64,000 bases of DNA from Methylomonas sp. (GTDB lineage: Bacteria > Pseudomonadota > Gammaproteobacteria > Methylococcales > Methylomonadaceae): positions 1-64,000 of the forward strand of contig PESC01000034.1 of the NCBI GenBank assembly GCA_002929135.1. The letters are read 5' to 3'. This document shows positions 20,414 through 30,425 of the stretch, in pieces. A program made the translations under genes and the position numbers. Numbering within the stretch: the first letter of the stretch is position 1; every line of letters begins with the position of its first letter. The notes beneath the pieces were generated by a model that ran no database searches, was not told where the DNA came from, and saw only the letters and a program-made list of their open reading frames with translations.

Positions 20414-22978
20414 ATGCTAGAGCAATACCGTGAACATGTAGCAGAACGCGCTGCCGAAGGCATCGCTCCCAAACCGTTGAATGCCGAACAGGTTGCCGCG
20501 CTGGTGACCTTGCTGAAAAATCCACCACCCGGCGAAGACGCTTTTCTGCTGGACTTGCTGGCCAACCGCATTCCTGCCGGTGTCGACGAGGCGGCCTATG
20601 TCAAGGCCGGTTTTTTGGCGGCGATTGCCAAAGGCGAAGCCGTGTCGCCTATCGTCAGCGCCGAAAAAGCCACCGAACTGCTAGGCAGCATGCTGGGCGG
20701 TTACAACATCGCGCCGCTGATCGAGCTGCTGGACAACCCCGCCATTGCGCCGACGGCAGCCAAGGCACTGGCGGGCACCCTGCTGGTGTTCGATGCCTTC
20801 CACGACGTGCAGGAAAAGGCCGAGGCCGGTAACGTCCATGCCCGGCAGGTGTTGCAATCCTGGGCCGATGCCGAATGGTTTACGTCGCGTCCTGACGTGC
20901 CGGAAAAACTCAGCGTTACCGTGTTCAAAGTAAGCGGCGAAACCAACACCGACGATTTGTCACCGGCGCAAGATGCCTGGTCGCGCCCCGATATTCCGCT
21001 GCACGCCAAAGCCATGCTCAAAATGCCGCGCGAGGGCATCAGCCACGCCGAACGGCAAATCGAGGCACTCAAAGCCAACGGTTTCCCGGTGGCTTATGTT
21101 GGCGATGTGGTCGGTACCGGCTCATCGCGCAAATCCGCCACCAACTCGGTGTTGTGGTACATGGGTGTAGACATCCCGTACATTCCCAACAAACGCGCCG
21201 GTGGTGTCTGCATCGGCGGCAAAATCGCGCCGATTTTCTTCAACACCCTGGAAGATTCCGGTGCATTGCCGATCGAATGCGATGTAGCCGACATGGCGAT
21301 GGGCGATGTCATCGACATCTACCCGTATCAAGGCGTCATCAAACGTCACGGCAGTGACGAACTGATTTGCCGATTCCAACTGAAAACCAGCGTTTTACTG
21401 GACGAGGTGCGCGCCGGCGGCCGGATTCCCCTCATCATCGGACGCGGCCTGACCGACAGGGCACGCAAAGCCTTGGGCTTGCCCGCATCGACGCTGTTCA
21501 GAAAACTGGCCGAGGTGGCCGATAGCGGCAAAGGCTACACCCTGGCACAGAAAATGGTCGGCAAGGCCTGTGGCCTGCCCGGTGTGCGCCCCGGCAGTTA
21601 TTGCGAACCCAGGATGACCACGGTGGGTTCGCAGGACACCACGGGGCCGATGACGCGCGACGAGCTGAAAGACCTGGCCTGTCTGGGTTTTTCGGCCGAT
21701 CTGGTGCTGCAATCGTTCTGCCACACGGCAGCCTATCCCAAGCCGGTGGACGTGCAGATGCAGCACACCCTGCCGGATTTCATCATGACCCGTGGCGGCA
21801 TCAGCTTGCGTCCCGGCGACGGCGTGATTCATTCCTGGCTCAACCGCATGTTGCTGCCGGATACGGTAGGCACCGGCGGCGATTCGCATACCCGTTTCCC
21901 GATCGGCATTTCCTTCCCGGCCGGTTCCGGCCTGGTGGCATTTGCTGCGGCTACTGGCGTGATGCCGCTGGACATGCCGAAATCAGTGCTGGTGCGTTTC
22001 AAAGGCCAGATGCAGCCCGGCATCACCTTGCGCGATCTGGTCAACGCCATTCCTTACGTGGCACTTCAGCGCGGCTTGCTGACCGTGGCCAAACAGGGCA
22101 AGAAAAACGTATTCTCCGGGCGGATTCTGGAAATCGAGGGCTTGCCGGATTTGAAAGTCGAGCAGGCCTTCGAATTATCCGATGCCTCAGCCGAGCGTTC
22201 GGCGGGCGGCTGTACCATCAAACTGAACGCAGCGCCGATCCGCGAGTACGTCAACTCCAACATCACGCTGCTGAACTGGATGATTGCGCAGGGCTATGGC
22301 GATGCCCGCACCCTTCAGCGTCGCATCAAAGCCATGCAGGCCTGGCTGGATGATCCGGTATTGCTGGCCGCCGACCAGGATGCCGACTACGCCGAGATCA
22401 TCGAAATCGATATGAATCAAATCAGCGAACCCTTGCTGGCCTGCCCGAACGACCCGGATGACATCAAGCCGTTGTCGGCGGTGGCAGGTACCAAAATCGA
22501 TGAAGTGTTCATCGGCTCGTGCATGACCAACATCGGCCATTTCCGCGCGGCGGGCAAACTGCTGGAAAAAGCCGGTGCGCTGCCGACCCGTTTGTGGGTA
22601 GCACCGCCAACCAAGATGGATCAGAACCAGTTGGTGGAAGAAGGCTATTACGGCACTTTCGGCAAGGTGGGTGCCCGCACCGAAATGCCGGGCTGCTCGT
22701 TGTGCATGGGCAATCAGGCCAGAGTCGCCGACGGTGCCACCGTGGTATCAACCTCGACCCGCAATTTCCCCAACCGTTTGGGCGCTGGTGCCAATGTGTT
22801 CCTGTCGTCAGCGGAACTGGCAGCGGTGTGCTCGCTGTTGGGGCGGATTCCGACGGTCGATGAGTACATGCAGTACGCGGCGGTTATCGATCAGAACAGC
22901 GCCGATACCTATCGCTATCTCAATTTCGATCAAATCAAGCACTATCAACCCCAAGCAACGGGGTATTCAAGCATGTGA
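20414..22978 (+). CDS. acnB: Aconitate hydratase B
   Basis: TCA-cycle aconitase with a 4Fe-4S cluster; in E. coli the apo form also binds mRNA. The 854 residues have the AcnB-specific N-terminal HEAT-like domain (1-160), then the swivel and core domains. Cluster ligands are visible in [12 protein letters not shown] and GCSLCMGNQ near the C-terminal quarter, plus the earlier Cys in [12 protein letters not shown]. An AGGA site precedes the ATG. It has its own short leader after hisD and probably a separate promoter, though I could not pick one with confidence. Confidence 0.97.
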   Translation: MLEQYREHVAERAAEGIAPKPLNAEQVAALVTLLKNPPPGEDAFLLDLLANRIPAGVDEAAYVKAGFLAAIAKGEAVSPIVSAEKATELLGSMLGGYNIAPLIELLDNPAIAPTAAKALAGTLLVFDAFHDVQEKAEAGNVHARQVLQSWADAEWFTSRPDVPEKLSVTVFKVSGETNTDDLSPAQDAWSRPDIPLHAKAMLKMPREGISHAERQIEALKANGFPVAYVGDVVGTGSSRKSATNSVLWYMGVDIPYIPNKRAGGVCIGGKIAPIFFNTLEDSGALPIECDVADMAMGDVIDIYPYQGVIKRHGSDELICRFQLKTSVLLDEVRAGGRIPLIIGRGLTDRARKALGLPASTLFRKLAEVADSGKGYTLAQKMVGKACGLPGVRPGSYCEPRMTTVGSQDTTGPMTRDELKDLACLGFSADLVLQSFCHTAAYPKPVDVQMQHTLPDFIMTRGGISLRPGDGVIHSWLNRMLLPDTVGTGGDSHTRFPIGISFPAGSGLVAFAAATGVMPLDMPKSVLVRFKGQMQPGITLRDLVNAIPYVALQRGLLTVAKQGKKNVFSGRILEIEGLPDLKVEQAFELSDASAERSAGGCTIKLNAAPIREYVNSNITLLNWMIAQGYGDARTLQRRIKAMQAWLDDPVLLAADQDADYAEIIEIDMNQISEPLLACPNDPDDIKPLSAVAGTKIDEVFIGSCMTNIGHFRAAGKLLEKAGALPTRLWVAPPTKMDQNQLVEEGYYGTFGKVGARTEMPGCSLCMGNQARVADGATVVSTSTRNFPNRLGAGANVFLSSAELAAVCSLLGRIPTVDEYMQYAAVIDQNSADTYRYLNFDQIKHYQPQATGYSSM

Positions 22979-23009
22979 TGCTCCGTAAGTCCGCAAGGAC
23001 ATTCCGTCA

Positions 23010-23038
23010 GCCCGGCAGCATAATAAAAGGCGCCGGGC
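23010..23038 (+). terminator. Possible acnB terminator hairpin
   Basis: A perfect 7-bp GC-rich stem (GCCCGGC at 23010-23016, GCCGGGC at 23032-23038) with a 15-nt loop follows acnB by 31 nt. The T-rich tract (from about 23054) is not adjacent, so it is a weak intrinsic terminator at best, or a stabilising 3' hairpin. Confidence 0.35.
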
Positions 23039-23154
23039 GATGGTAAGCGTGTGTTTTTTGTGGAATAGTGAAATAATCGTGCCATTGAATAAATGGCCGC
23101 TTTGGATTTGACCTATCGAATCGTTGAAGCCGGCAAACGATACGGGTTTCACAC

Positions 23155-23682
23155 ATGATAGATTCAAAAGGGTACCGGCCTAATGTCGGTATTATCCTTT
23201 GCAATGACGACGGTCGTGTGTTCTGGGCCAAGCGTAAAGGCACAAACTCTTGGCAATTCCCTCAGGGTGGGATCGATTGCAATGAGGAACCGGAACAAGC
23301 GATGTATCGCGAATTGTGGGAGGAAACAGGCTTGCGTTCGGAGCATGTCGAGGTATTGGGCAGAACGCGCTACTGGTTGCGCTATAAGCTGCCCGAACGC
23401 TATATCCGCAAAAACTCCATGCCTTTGTGCATAGGCCAGAAGCAAATCTGGTTCATGCTCCGCTTGCTTAGCGATGAATCCCAGGTGCGCTTCGATTGTG
23501 GCCAGAAGCAGGAATTCGATAACTTCAAGTGGGTGGAGTATTGGTATCCGCTGAAAGATGTCGTGTACTTCAAGCGCCGGGTCTACAAGAAAGCCATGGA
23601 TGAGCTGGGCGTTCTTCTGGCCAAGGATGACGGCAAAATCAACCCCGAAAGTTATCTAACCGGCAAATCCGGGTTTCAGTAA
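23155..23682 (+). CDS. rppH: RNA pyrophosphohydrolase RppH
   Basis: Nudix hydrolase that removes pyrophosphate from mRNA 5' ends and starts decay. The 175 residues start [17 protein letters not shown] as in E. coli and contain the complete Nudix box from G38 to about L60 ([11 protein letters not shown]...RELWEETGL). No clear ribosome site is seen before the ATG, but the start is well conserved. Its end overlaps the end of convergent cpdA by 7 bp. Confidence 0.96.
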   Translation: MIDSKGYRPNVGIILCNDDGRVFWAKRKGTNSWQFPQGGIDCNEEPEQAMYRELWEETGLRSEHVEVLGRTRYWLRYKLPERYIRKNSMPLCIGQKQIWFMLRLLSDESQVRFDCGQKQEFDNFKWVEYWYPLKDVVYFKRRVYKKAMDELGVLLAKDDGKINPESYLTGKSGFQ

Positions 23683-24467
23683 CCACGGTTATCGAGATCC
23701 AGCCCTTTCAGCGTCTCAGGCAGCCTATAACACGCGGTGTTCAAGCTGCCGTCATCGAACAGCTCCAACACCCTGTAGCCCGGCGACGCATCGTCGATAC
23801 GAAAATTCGCACTATCCGGCGCGAACTGAAAGCAGGTCGATGGTGCTGCCAGCAAGTCGATATGCTGGTAGCGTTTCGCCAGGGCTTGATGGATGTGGCC
23901 GTTGATCAGTGCCTTGACGTTGCCATGCCTTGCCAATTGCTGGCATAAAGCCTTCCCATTTTCGATCCCCATGCCATCCAGCCAGGCGCAGCCGCTTGGA
24001 TAGGCGTGGTGATGCACGGCAACCAGAAAAAATGGGTCGGCACGGTTTTGCAGCATGGTTTCCAACCAGGCCAGTTCGTTTTCGGCCAGCTTGCCTGCGG
24101 GGTTGTTTTCGATCTGGCTGTTTAGCAGGAGAACGCGCCAGTTACCCAAGGCTATCTGTTTGTCGCAGCTGACCCAATCGTTACGCAGATGCTCTTGCAT
24201 CAGCGCAAAATCGTCATGATTGCCGGGCAGACACAGGCACGGGGTTTGGTACCCGGCCAGATGGTTTGCAATACGCTGGTAGCTGGCGGCTGTTGGTTCC
24301 TGGGTCAGATCGCCGGTAAGCAGAATCAGATCGAAAGCGTGGTGGCTGGCAAACGCATGCGCCAGGGTGCGATGGAAATAGTATTCGGTATCGACACCCA
24401 GCATCGTGGCACCTGGTGTTGCAAGAACATGTAAATCACTAATTTGCAACACATTTAATGCTTTCAT
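23676..24467 (-). CDS. cpdA: 3',5'-cyclic-AMP phosphodiesterase CpdA-like
   Basis: Class III metallophosphodiesterase. With ATG 24467 the protein has 263 residues; the 12 codons upstream are dropped because the conserved start [13 protein letters not shown] begins here. The dimetal motifs are in order: D-x-H (Asp11, His13), GD in [13 protein letters not shown] in LPGNHDDF, a lone His pair in AVHHHAY and GHIHQ. Substrate cAMP is inferred from family; some members act on other phosphodiesters. Last gene of the run mutM-AlbA_2-argA-cpdA. Confidence 0.85.
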   Translation of the reverse strand: MKALNVLQISDLHVLATPGATMLGVDTEYYFHRTLAHAFASHHAFDLILLTGDLTQEPTAASYQRIANHLAGYQTPCLCLPGNHDDFALMQEHLRNDWVSCDKQIALGNWRVLLLNSQIENNPAGKLAENELAWLETMLQNRADPFFLVAVHHHAYPSGCAWLDGMGIENGKALCQQLARHGNVKALINGHIHQALAKRYQHIDLLAAPSTCFQFAPDSANFRIDDASPGYRVLELFDDGSLNTACYRLPETLKGLDLDNRGY

Positions 24468-24512
24468 ATTATCGAATCCATGAGGTGACTTGGGGCAATG
24501 CAAGCTACGGCA

Positions 24513-25826
24513 TCAGCTGACGGTTTTGAACAAGACTTTGGAATTGCGTTGCCGGTCGTAGCCGCTGCGCAAGGGTTCGGGCAAATCCTCCACCTCGCAT
24601 GACACAAAACCGCGCTCGACGAACCAGTGCACGCTTTGGGTTGATCTGACGAAAAGCCGCTGAATGTTTTGCTGCTTGGCTTTTTCGACCAGATAACTCA
24701 ACAGGCTATGGCCGCGCGCGTTGTTCTGGTAATCGGGGTGCACCGCCAGACAGGCAATCTCGCCGCACCGATCACCGGCAACCGGATGAAACGCCGTACA
24801 GCCGATAATCAAGCCGTCGCGCTCGATCACGACGTAATCACCAATCTCCATCTCCAGTTTCTCACGCGAGCGCCTGACCAGTATTCCCTGGGCTTCCAGC
24901 GGCTTTATCAGCTCCATGATGCCGCCTATGTCGTCGAGACTGGCGGGGCGAATCGATTCAAAGGCATTCGAGCTGACCAGCGTACCGATGCCGTCACGGG
25001 TAAACAATTCTTGCAACAAGGCACCGTCAACCTGTCGGTTGATGAGATGCGCACGCTCGACACCGCCCTTGCAGGCCTGCGTCGCTGCGGCCAATGCCCG
25101 CGAGATTTCAGCCGGTATCGCGGCAGCCTCTTGCAGCAGCGCTTCAGCCTGTGCCGTCGTCAGTTGCTGAAGCGCTGCGCCATCGCCCGGCGACAGGCAA
25201 TTCTGCTCGGTCAGCACTATCAGTTTTTCAGCTTTCAACGCCACCGCGACTTCGGTCGCCACGTCTTCCGCTGCCAGGTTGAACACTTCGCCGCTGGGCG
25301 AGTAACCCATCGGGGAAATCAGCACCACATGGTTGTGGTCGAGCTGTTGATGTATCGCCGCCGCATCGATGCGGCGAACCTTGCCAGTGTAGTGATAATC
25401 GATGCCATCCAGTACGCCCAAGGGCCTGGCGGTAACGAAATTGCCCGACGCCACCCGGATGCCTGCACCGGCCATCGGCGAGCCGGACACGCCCATCGAT
25501 AACGCCGCTTCGATTTCGATTCGTACCAAACCTGCCGCCTGCTTGACGTATTGCAAGGTCGTGGCATCGGTGATGCGCAGGTGATGGTGAAACGTCGGTG
25601 TATCGCCACGTTCCTGCAAGCGTTCATCCACCTGGTGACGAATGCCATGCACCAGAACCAGGCGCACCCCTAAGCTTTTCAACAGGGTGAAGTCGTGGAT
25701 CAAACCATCGAACCCCGGCTCTGTCACCGCATGACCGCTGAAGACGATGACGAATGTCCGGTTGCGGTGGGCATGGATGTAAGGCGACGAATGACGTAGC
25801 CAGGAAACGAAAGGGGACGGTGGCAT
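24513..25826 (-). CDS. argA: N-acetylglutamate synthase ArgA
   Basis: First enzyme of arginine synthesis, acetylating glutamate with acetyl-CoA. The 437 residues combine an N-terminal amino-acid-kinase domain (about 20-285; FRHS-like SWLRHSSPYIHAHRNRT start, LVLVHG, ISPMGYSPSGEVFNL) that binds arginine and a C-terminal GNAT acetyltransferase (about 300-437; EIACLAVHPDYQNNARGHSLL acetyl-CoA loop). This fused layout is the classical feedback-inhibited ArgA. Confidence 0.96.
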   Translation of the reverse strand: MPPSPFVSWLRHSSPYIHAHRNRTFVIVFSGHAVTEPGFDGLIHDFTLLKSLGVRLVLVHGIRHQVDERLQERGDTPTFHHHLRITDATTLQYVKQAAGLVRIEIEAALSMGVSGSPMAGAGIRVASGNFVTARPLGVLDGIDYHYTGKVRRIDAAAIHQQLDHNHVVLISPMGYSPSGEVFNLAAEDVATEVAVALKAEKLIVLTEQNCLSPGDGAALQQLTTAQAEALLQEAAAIPAEISRALAAATQACKGGVERAHLINRQVDGALLQELFTRDGIGTLVSSNAFESIRPASLDDIGGIMELIKPLEAQGILVRRSREKLEMEIGDYVVIERDGLIIGCTAFHPVAGDRCGEIACLAVHPDYQNNARGHSLLSYLVEKAKQQNIQRLFVRSTQSVHWFVERGFVSCEVEDLPEPLRSGYDRQRNSKVLFKTVS

Positions 25827-25870
25827 GGCAAGTCAGGATGCGTTACGGAAAGGCCATGGATGGTAAGGCC

Positions 25871-26764
25871 TTACTTGCCGAGTTTCCAGCGATTCGCGGC
25901 ATATTCCAAGGTTTCCTGCACATTGAGGTCGCGGGTGCCGCCACCGGTTCTGACGAACAGCTTGGGCGTGTTGCTCTGGGTCAGGAACACCGGACGATGG
26001 GCGGGGGAGATGATCGCCCGGCATACATCCTTGTTATCGATGGTATGAAACAGCACATGCACGTCGGCGCAGACATCGGTACCCAGTTGTTGCGAAATCA
26101 CCGTCATCAAAGTTTGCTCAAAGCCGTCTGAATCCGGCTTTTTCAATGTCTTGTAGTCGTTTTCCAGCCCCAGAATTTCGCCATCGTCGGCCACGCCTAT
26201 CAACAAGGTGCCGCCGACATGGCTGTTCAGAAAACCGGCAATGGTTTTCAGTACCACGGTTTCCAGTGCCTTGTTGACGCGGGTTTCCTGCATATCCCAG
26301 CGCAGCGACGACTTGAATTCCAGATGCGCACCTTCGCCCTGACGAATGATGGGGAGCAAGTCTTTTTCCAGCTCCACCGTGAGCGAGTCCAGATCGGCCA
26401 TGCGCCTGTGTATCATCTGGTAAAACGCCAGTGACAACAAACCCAGCAGTGCGCCGATTTCGGCATAGAATAAAATGATGTTGTTATGGCTCATCTGGCC
26501 GGTGACGACATCGGTGAATTGGGTGATGACGAACTCGATCGACGACAACGGATCGGCATCGAGCTCCCTCGAACTGATGTACTCGTAACTCGGCGCCAGC
26601 AGAAAAATACCGGCACCGGCGCCAACCCAGGCGGCCAGAAAATACAGTTTCAGCTTCTGTTTCCAGATGGTCAGCAGTTTGAGAAAAAAACGTTTCACGA
26701 ATGATTGTCGGTTAAAACCAAAAAAAAGACAGCGGGTACATCTGCCGCCCAATGCGAACGGCAT
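25871..26764 (-). CDS. Membrane-anchored AlbA_2 (Schlafen-like) domain protein
   Basis: About 297 residues. Two membrane helices (LYFLAAWVGAGAGIFLLA and IILFYAEIGALLGLLSLAFY) flank a short extracytoplasmic loop; the cytoplasmic C-terminal half is an AlbA_2 domain with GEGAHLEFKSSLRWD, then the helix KALETVVLKTIAGFLNSHVG and GGTLLIGVADDGEILGLEND. AlbA_2 domains occur in Schlafen-like and predicted nucleic-acid-binding proteins; function here is unknown. Start uncertain: ATG 26764 has AAGGG 12 nt upstream and clears mutM; GTG 26698 starts nearer the first helix. Upstream in-frame codons overlap mutM and are ignored. It lies between mutM and argA on the same strand. Confidence 0.8.
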   Translation of the reverse strand: MPFALGGRCTRCLFFGFNRQSFVKRFFLKLLTIWKQKLKLYFLAAWVGAGAGIFLLAPSYEYISSRELDADPLSSIEFVITQFTDVVTGQMSHNNIILFYAEIGALLGLLSLAFYQMIHRRMADLDSLTVELEKDLLPIIRQGEGAHLEFKSSLRWDMQETRVNKALETVVLKTIAGFLNSHVGGTLLIGVADDGEILGLENDYKTLKKPDSDGFEQTLMTVISQQLGTDVCADVHVLFHTIDNKDVCRAIISPAHRPVFLTQSNTPKLFVRTGGGTRDLNVQETLEYAANRWKLGK

Positions 26765-26804
26765 TCTAACAGTAGACCCTTCTGCGAGGAGAAGGCGCAC
26801 GGCA

Positions 26805-27620
26805 TCAGCGCTGGCACCGTGCGCAACTGTAGGTAGCGCGTTGTGCGATTTTGTAACGCTGAACCGGCTCACCGCACTGTGGGCAGGCTTGCCCGGCACG
26901 GCCATAAACCGCCAGTGCTTGCTGGAAGTAGCCGGGGTTGCCTGCGGGGTCGGTAAAATCTCGCAATGTGGTACCGCCTTGTTCTATCGCACGTTGCAGC
27001 ACGGTTTTGGCGGCATGGCTCAAGCGTGCGCAGTCATCCGCTGACAACGAACCCGCCGGGCGTTGCGGGTGGATGTTGGCCATGAACAAGGCTTCGTTGG
27101 CGTAAATATTGCCCACACCGACCACGACATGACTGTCCATGATGAGCGATTTCACCGCCGTCTGCCGACTGCGTGCCTGTGCAGCCAGATAAGCACCGTC
27201 GAAAACCGCAGATAACGGCTCGGGGCCAAGCTTCGCCAGCAGGGGGTGATTGGCGACAGGTTCGGACGTCCACAGCCATGCGCCGAAGCGGCGGGTATCG
27301 TTGAAGCGCAAGAGACTATCGTCATCGAACTGAAGGTCGATGTGATCGTGCTTGCGTGGTTTGCATCGTGAGGACACGATGCAAAGCCGCCCCGACATGC
27401 CCAGATGCACGATCAAGGTGCCAGTATCGGCGCACAACAACAGATACTTGCCGCGCCGCTGCACATCCACTATCACCTGCTCCGTCAACACAGATTCCAG
27501 CTCGGCAGGCACCGGCCAGCGCAGTCGGCGCTCGCGAACGACGACGGTTGCGATGCGTTTGCCCACGATATGCGGTGCGATGCCTGATCGGCAGGTTTCG
27601 ACTTCGGGCAATTCCGGCAT
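26805..27620 (-). CDS. mutM: Formamidopyrimidine-DNA glycosylase (Fpg/MutM)
   Basis: Base-excision repair glycosylase/AP lyase removing 8-oxoguanine and formamidopyrimidines. The 271 residues begin MPELPEVET, with catalytic Pro2 and Glu3, contain the helix-two-turn-helix region around GVGNIYANEALF (about 168-179), and end with the zinc finger CPQCG...CARCQR. All four zinc cysteines are present. The gene lies 6 nt after hflD and its stop sits inside an 8-bp inverted repeat. Confidence 0.97.
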   Translation of the reverse strand: MPELPEVETCRSGIAPHIVGKRIATVVVRERRLRWPVPAELESVLTEQVIVDVQRRGKYLLLCADTGTLIVHLGMSGRLCIVSSRCKPRKHDHIDLQFDDDSLLRFNDTRRFGAWLWTSEPVANHPLLAKLGPEPLSAVFDGAYLAAQARSRQTAVKSLIMDSHVVVGVGNIYANEALFMANIHPQRPAGSLSADDCARLSHAAKTVLQRAIEQGGTTLRDFTDPAGNPGYFQQALAVYGRAGQACPQCGEPVQRYKIAQRATYSCARCQR

Positions 27621-27626
27621 GAACGC

Positions 27627-28250
27627 TCAGACTTTGTCGCGCAACAGCCTGGCCTGATCCCGGATTTTGTTGCGCGCGAACAGCAATTTCCAGCGGCTGC
27701 CACCACACTGCCGCCACAACATGGTGGAGCGTATGCCGGCCAGCAGCAGGCTGCGGATTTTATTGACAGTGGCCGGATTGCCCAGATGTTGCTGGTCGCC
27801 GTAGACCATGATGCGGGGCTGCAAGGTGCTGACGGTGCTGTGATAGACGTCGGCCAGATTGGCGAGGACATTCTCGTGCAGGATGCCAAAATGTTCGGCC
27901 TGCGCTTGGGCGCGTGTGATGCTGGCGCGAATGCTTTGCAGCATGTGGGGCTTCTGCACCAGTTGCTTGTGCAAATAGACCAGTTGCGCAGCATAACGTG
28001 CCTGTTGCGGGTTGGCGGTGGAGCGACTGCTCAACTGGTTTTCCAGACGCTCCAGACCGTATGCGATACCCGTCAGGCCGCCGTAGATTTCGATCACGCT
28101 GTCAGCATCGATTTTCAAAACACTGCCGACACTGGCCATCATGGCGTCATGATGGGCACTGCCTGTGCCTGCCAGATCATTGACCAGGCCGCAAGCCTGG
28201 GCGATACCGGCCAGTGCAATCGTCTGGTTTTCCAGGGTAATCAGCGACAT
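27627..28250 (-). CDS. hflD: High frequency lysogenization protein HflD homologue
   Basis: HflD (YcfC) is a peripheral inner-membrane protein; in E. coli it influences phage lambda CII stability, but its general cellular role is unclear. From ATG 28250 the protein has 207 residues with LENQTIALAGIAQACGLVNDLA at the start and LASL-type helical segments after it, such as RIMVYGDQQHL and VNKIRSLLLAGIRSTMLWRQ. An ATG six codons earlier would overlap the rhodanese gene. The usual upstream partner mnmA is absent; a rhodanese gene takes its place. Confidence 0.9.
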   Translation of the reverse strand: MSLITLENQTIALAGIAQACGLVNDLAGTGSAHHDAMMASVGSVLKIDADSVIEIYGGLTGIAYGLERLENQLSSRSTANPQQARYAAQLVYLHKQLVQKPHMLQSIRASITRAQAQAEHFGILHENVLANLADVYHSTVSTLQPRIMVYGDQQHLGNPATVNKIRSLLLAGIRSTMLWRQCGGSRWKLLFARNKIRDQARLLRDKV

Positions 28251-28251
28251 A

Positions 28252-28686
28252 TCATTTACACGCAGCACTTGCGCAGTTAGGAATCAAAGGATGAGTCTGC
28301 TGCCACGCTTTCAGACCGTTCGACAGGTGATAAACGTTTTTCATGCCCCGCTGCCCGGTTAATACCTGCCCGGCTTTTCCGCTACGGTTGCCTGACCGGC
28401 ACACCAGGATGACGGGTTGATCCGGGTGGGTTTTGAGCGATTCCAGCCGGGATGTCCAGTGTTCCGGTTCGAAACGACCTTCACTGTCGAAGGCTTGCAA
28501 TTTGTGGCTCCCTGCAATCAGGCCCGAAGCCTGCCATTCGGCTTCGGTGCGTATATCGACGATCAGCGCATTCTGGTTTTTTTGCATGTCCAGCAACTGT
28601 TCCGGCGTTACTGTCTGCAATTCATCTGCCCGCAGCATAGTGCTGCACAACAACAGGGCAGGTAATAACAGGTTTAGACGTTTCAT
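28252..28686 (-). CDS. Exported rhodanese-like protein
   Basis: A single-domain rhodanese of 144 residues with a Sec signal peptide (about 1-20, MKRLNLLLPALLLCSTMLRA). The active loop CRSGNRS (96-102) keeps the catalytic Cys96, so it could carry sulfane sulfur in the periplasm; substrate unknown. Additional cysteines occur near the C terminus (NCASAACK). It is the first gene before hflD and mutM; the hflD start is one nt past its stop, indicating coupling. Confidence 0.88.
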   Translation of the reverse strand: MKRLNLLLPALLLCSTMLRADELQTVTPEQLLDMQKNQNALIVDIRTEAEWQASGLIAGSHKLQAFDSEGRFEPEHWTSRLESLKTHPDQPVILVCRSGNRSGKAGQVLTGQRGMKNVYHLSNGLKAWQQTHPLIPNCASAACK

Positions 28687-28799
28687 GACTGTGCGAGTCC
28701 CGTAAGGTTTATGCCGCCTGAACCAAGCGCGTTCTGGCGCTTTTTCAAAGCCAGGTCAGGTTGAGAGGCGTTGTTATTGTACCAGCGTCCTGCAAATGT

Positions 28800-30413
28800 T
28801 CAGGACTGCGGCAAAAGCACAGAGGGTGCGGGTTTGACATCGAACGCCACGCAAACCCGCTCCTGATCGGAATGGAACGGCAGAGTGCGATGAAACAGCG
28901 ATGACGGAAACAGCACCAGGTCACCGACCTGTTGATCTACGATGTGTCTGGGAAAGTCGTCGTGCAATCGAGGGTAGTCGTCGCCGTCGGTGCTGTATTC
29001 GAAGCTGCCTTCATGGCCGTTGTTCTTTTCCGGCAGTTTCAGGTAAACACAGCCGCTGATCCAGCCTTCCTCGTGGATGTGCGAGGTCAGGTAGCCACCT
29101 TTGTTCATGCGCAAATACCACGAACTGGTGAAATCGATGTCGTTCGGGAAGGCCTGTATCAATTGGTAGGGGCTGAAGGCAAACTGCTGACGGTAGTCGT
29201 TGATCTTGGCTTTGAGCAGGGTCGCCAGTTGTTGTATCGAGGTCTCGCCGCGTTGCAACAGATTACCTGCCGACTGCATGCCGTAATACAGGCGGCCTTG
29301 TTTGCGCTCGGCGATGGCCAGATGTTGAATATCGTGCAGCAGGTTTTCCAGCAGCAGGCTGTCGCCTTGTGCCAGGGCGTCGATGCGGGTGTGCATCACG
29401 TAATTCATGGGTTCCTGGCAGAAATCGTAGCGATCGGCTACGCGAAAATTGCTGGCGTAGTGCGTCGAGAGTGTGCCGATCAGAATGGAATGGTGAGGCG
29501 CTTGTGTGCTCAGCTGGCCTAGCCGTCGTTCGAAGCGATCGAACTGTTCGGTTTTGTACAAACATTGAAGGGCGCGGGCCGGTGCATCGGCGAAATGTGA
29601 TTGTTCGAAATAGGTTATGGCCTCGTGCAACTGGCCATCCAGACAATGAAATTCACCCAGGTTGTAAAGCGCACGGGCATGGCCAGCCTCGACATGTAAA
29701 GCTTGGCGATAACAGCGCACGGCTTCGATCATGTCGCCTTGGTCGCGGTGGGTTTCGCCCAGGTCGTTCCAGGCATCGGCAAACTGCGGCTCCAGCGTCA
29801 GGGCGTTGCGGAATTCGACTATGGCATCGGCATGATGGCCCTGATCGTGCAGGGCCGTGGCCAGATTGAAGTGGCTGCGGGCATCGGATTTCAGCGCCAG
29901 AGCCTGGCGGTAGCATTGTGCCGCCGCCTCCAGATGGCCTTGCAATTGCAGCACAGCACCGTAGTTGCCCAGTGCTTCGAAAAAATCCGGTTGCAGGGCA
30001 ACGGCTTTCTGGTAATGCCATGCCGCTTCTGCCAGCAGTCCTTGCGCTTGCAGCAAGGTACCCAGATTGAAATGGCCTACGGTGAAATCGGGTTTCAGAT
30101 TCAGTGCCTGGCGGTAACTGGTGATAGCCGCCTGCGTTTGACCCAGTTGCGCTTGCAGGACGGCGATATTGAAATGGATTTCGGCAATTCTCGGGTTGAT
30201 GCCCAAAATGCGCTGGAAGCTGAATAGCGCGCCCGGCAAATTGCCTTGCTGCTGCTGGCTCATACCCAAACAGTTGTACAGCATCAACTCGTTAGGGAAA
30301 GCTTGCAGCAGCGTGCGGGCTTTTTTCTCGGCGACAGCCCATTGTCCGGTTTGCAGCAGGTTGTGGATGGCCTGGATTTTTTCGGCGTTAGGTCGCTTGA
30401 CGGGTTTTTGCAT
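28800..30413 (-). CDS. TPR protein with C-terminal 2OG-Fe(II) oxygenase domain
   Basis: A 537-residue soluble protein. About eight tetratricopeptide repeats span 10-290 (units like AEIHFNIAVLQAQLGQTQAAI), a mixed linker follows, and the C terminus (about 415-530) matches the putative 2OG-Fe(II) oxygenase family with HIH at 445-447, the distal H508 in LFPSSLFH and R519 as candidate 2-oxoglutarate anchor. Such fusions are thought to hydroxylate proteins or peptides held by the repeats, but no substrate is known. It starts 12 nt after the ABC gene at 30426-32120, so the two are almost certainly one operon. Confidence 0.88.
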   Translation of the reverse strand: MQKPVKRPNAEKIQAIHNLLQTGQWAVAEKKARTLLQAFPNELMLYNCLGMSQQQQGNLPGALFSFQRILGINPRIAEIHFNIAVLQAQLGQTQAAITSYRQALNLKPDFTVGHFNLGTLLQAQGLLAEAAWHYQKAVALQPDFFEALGNYGAVLQLQGHLEAAAQCYRQALALKSDARSHFNLATALHDQGHHADAIVEFRNALTLEPQFADAWNDLGETHRDQGDMIEAVRCYRQALHVEAGHARALYNLGEFHCLDGQLHEAITYFEQSHFADAPARALQCLYKTEQFDRFERRLGQLSTQAPHHSILIGTLSTHYASNFRVADRYDFCQEPMNYVMHTRIDALAQGDSLLLENLLHDIQHLAIAERKQGRLYYGMQSAGNLLQRGETSIQQLATLLKAKINDYRQQFAFSPYQLIQAFPNDIDFTSSWYLRMNKGGYLTSHIHEEGWISGCVYLKLPEKNNGHEGSFEYSTDGDDYPRLHDDFPRHIVDQQVGDLVLFPSSLFHRTLPFHSDQERVCVAFDVKPAPSVLLPQS

Positions 30414-30425
30414 GGCGACGCACCA

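Noticed and set aside
26795-26824. 8-bp inverted repeat GCGCACGG/CCGTGCGC at the mutM stop
   Set aside because: No T-run on either side and it overlaps coding sequence; not supported as a terminator.
27485-27994. 169-codon alternative frame through hflD and mutM
   Set aside because: Overlaps two well-supported genes in another frame and lacks any domain.
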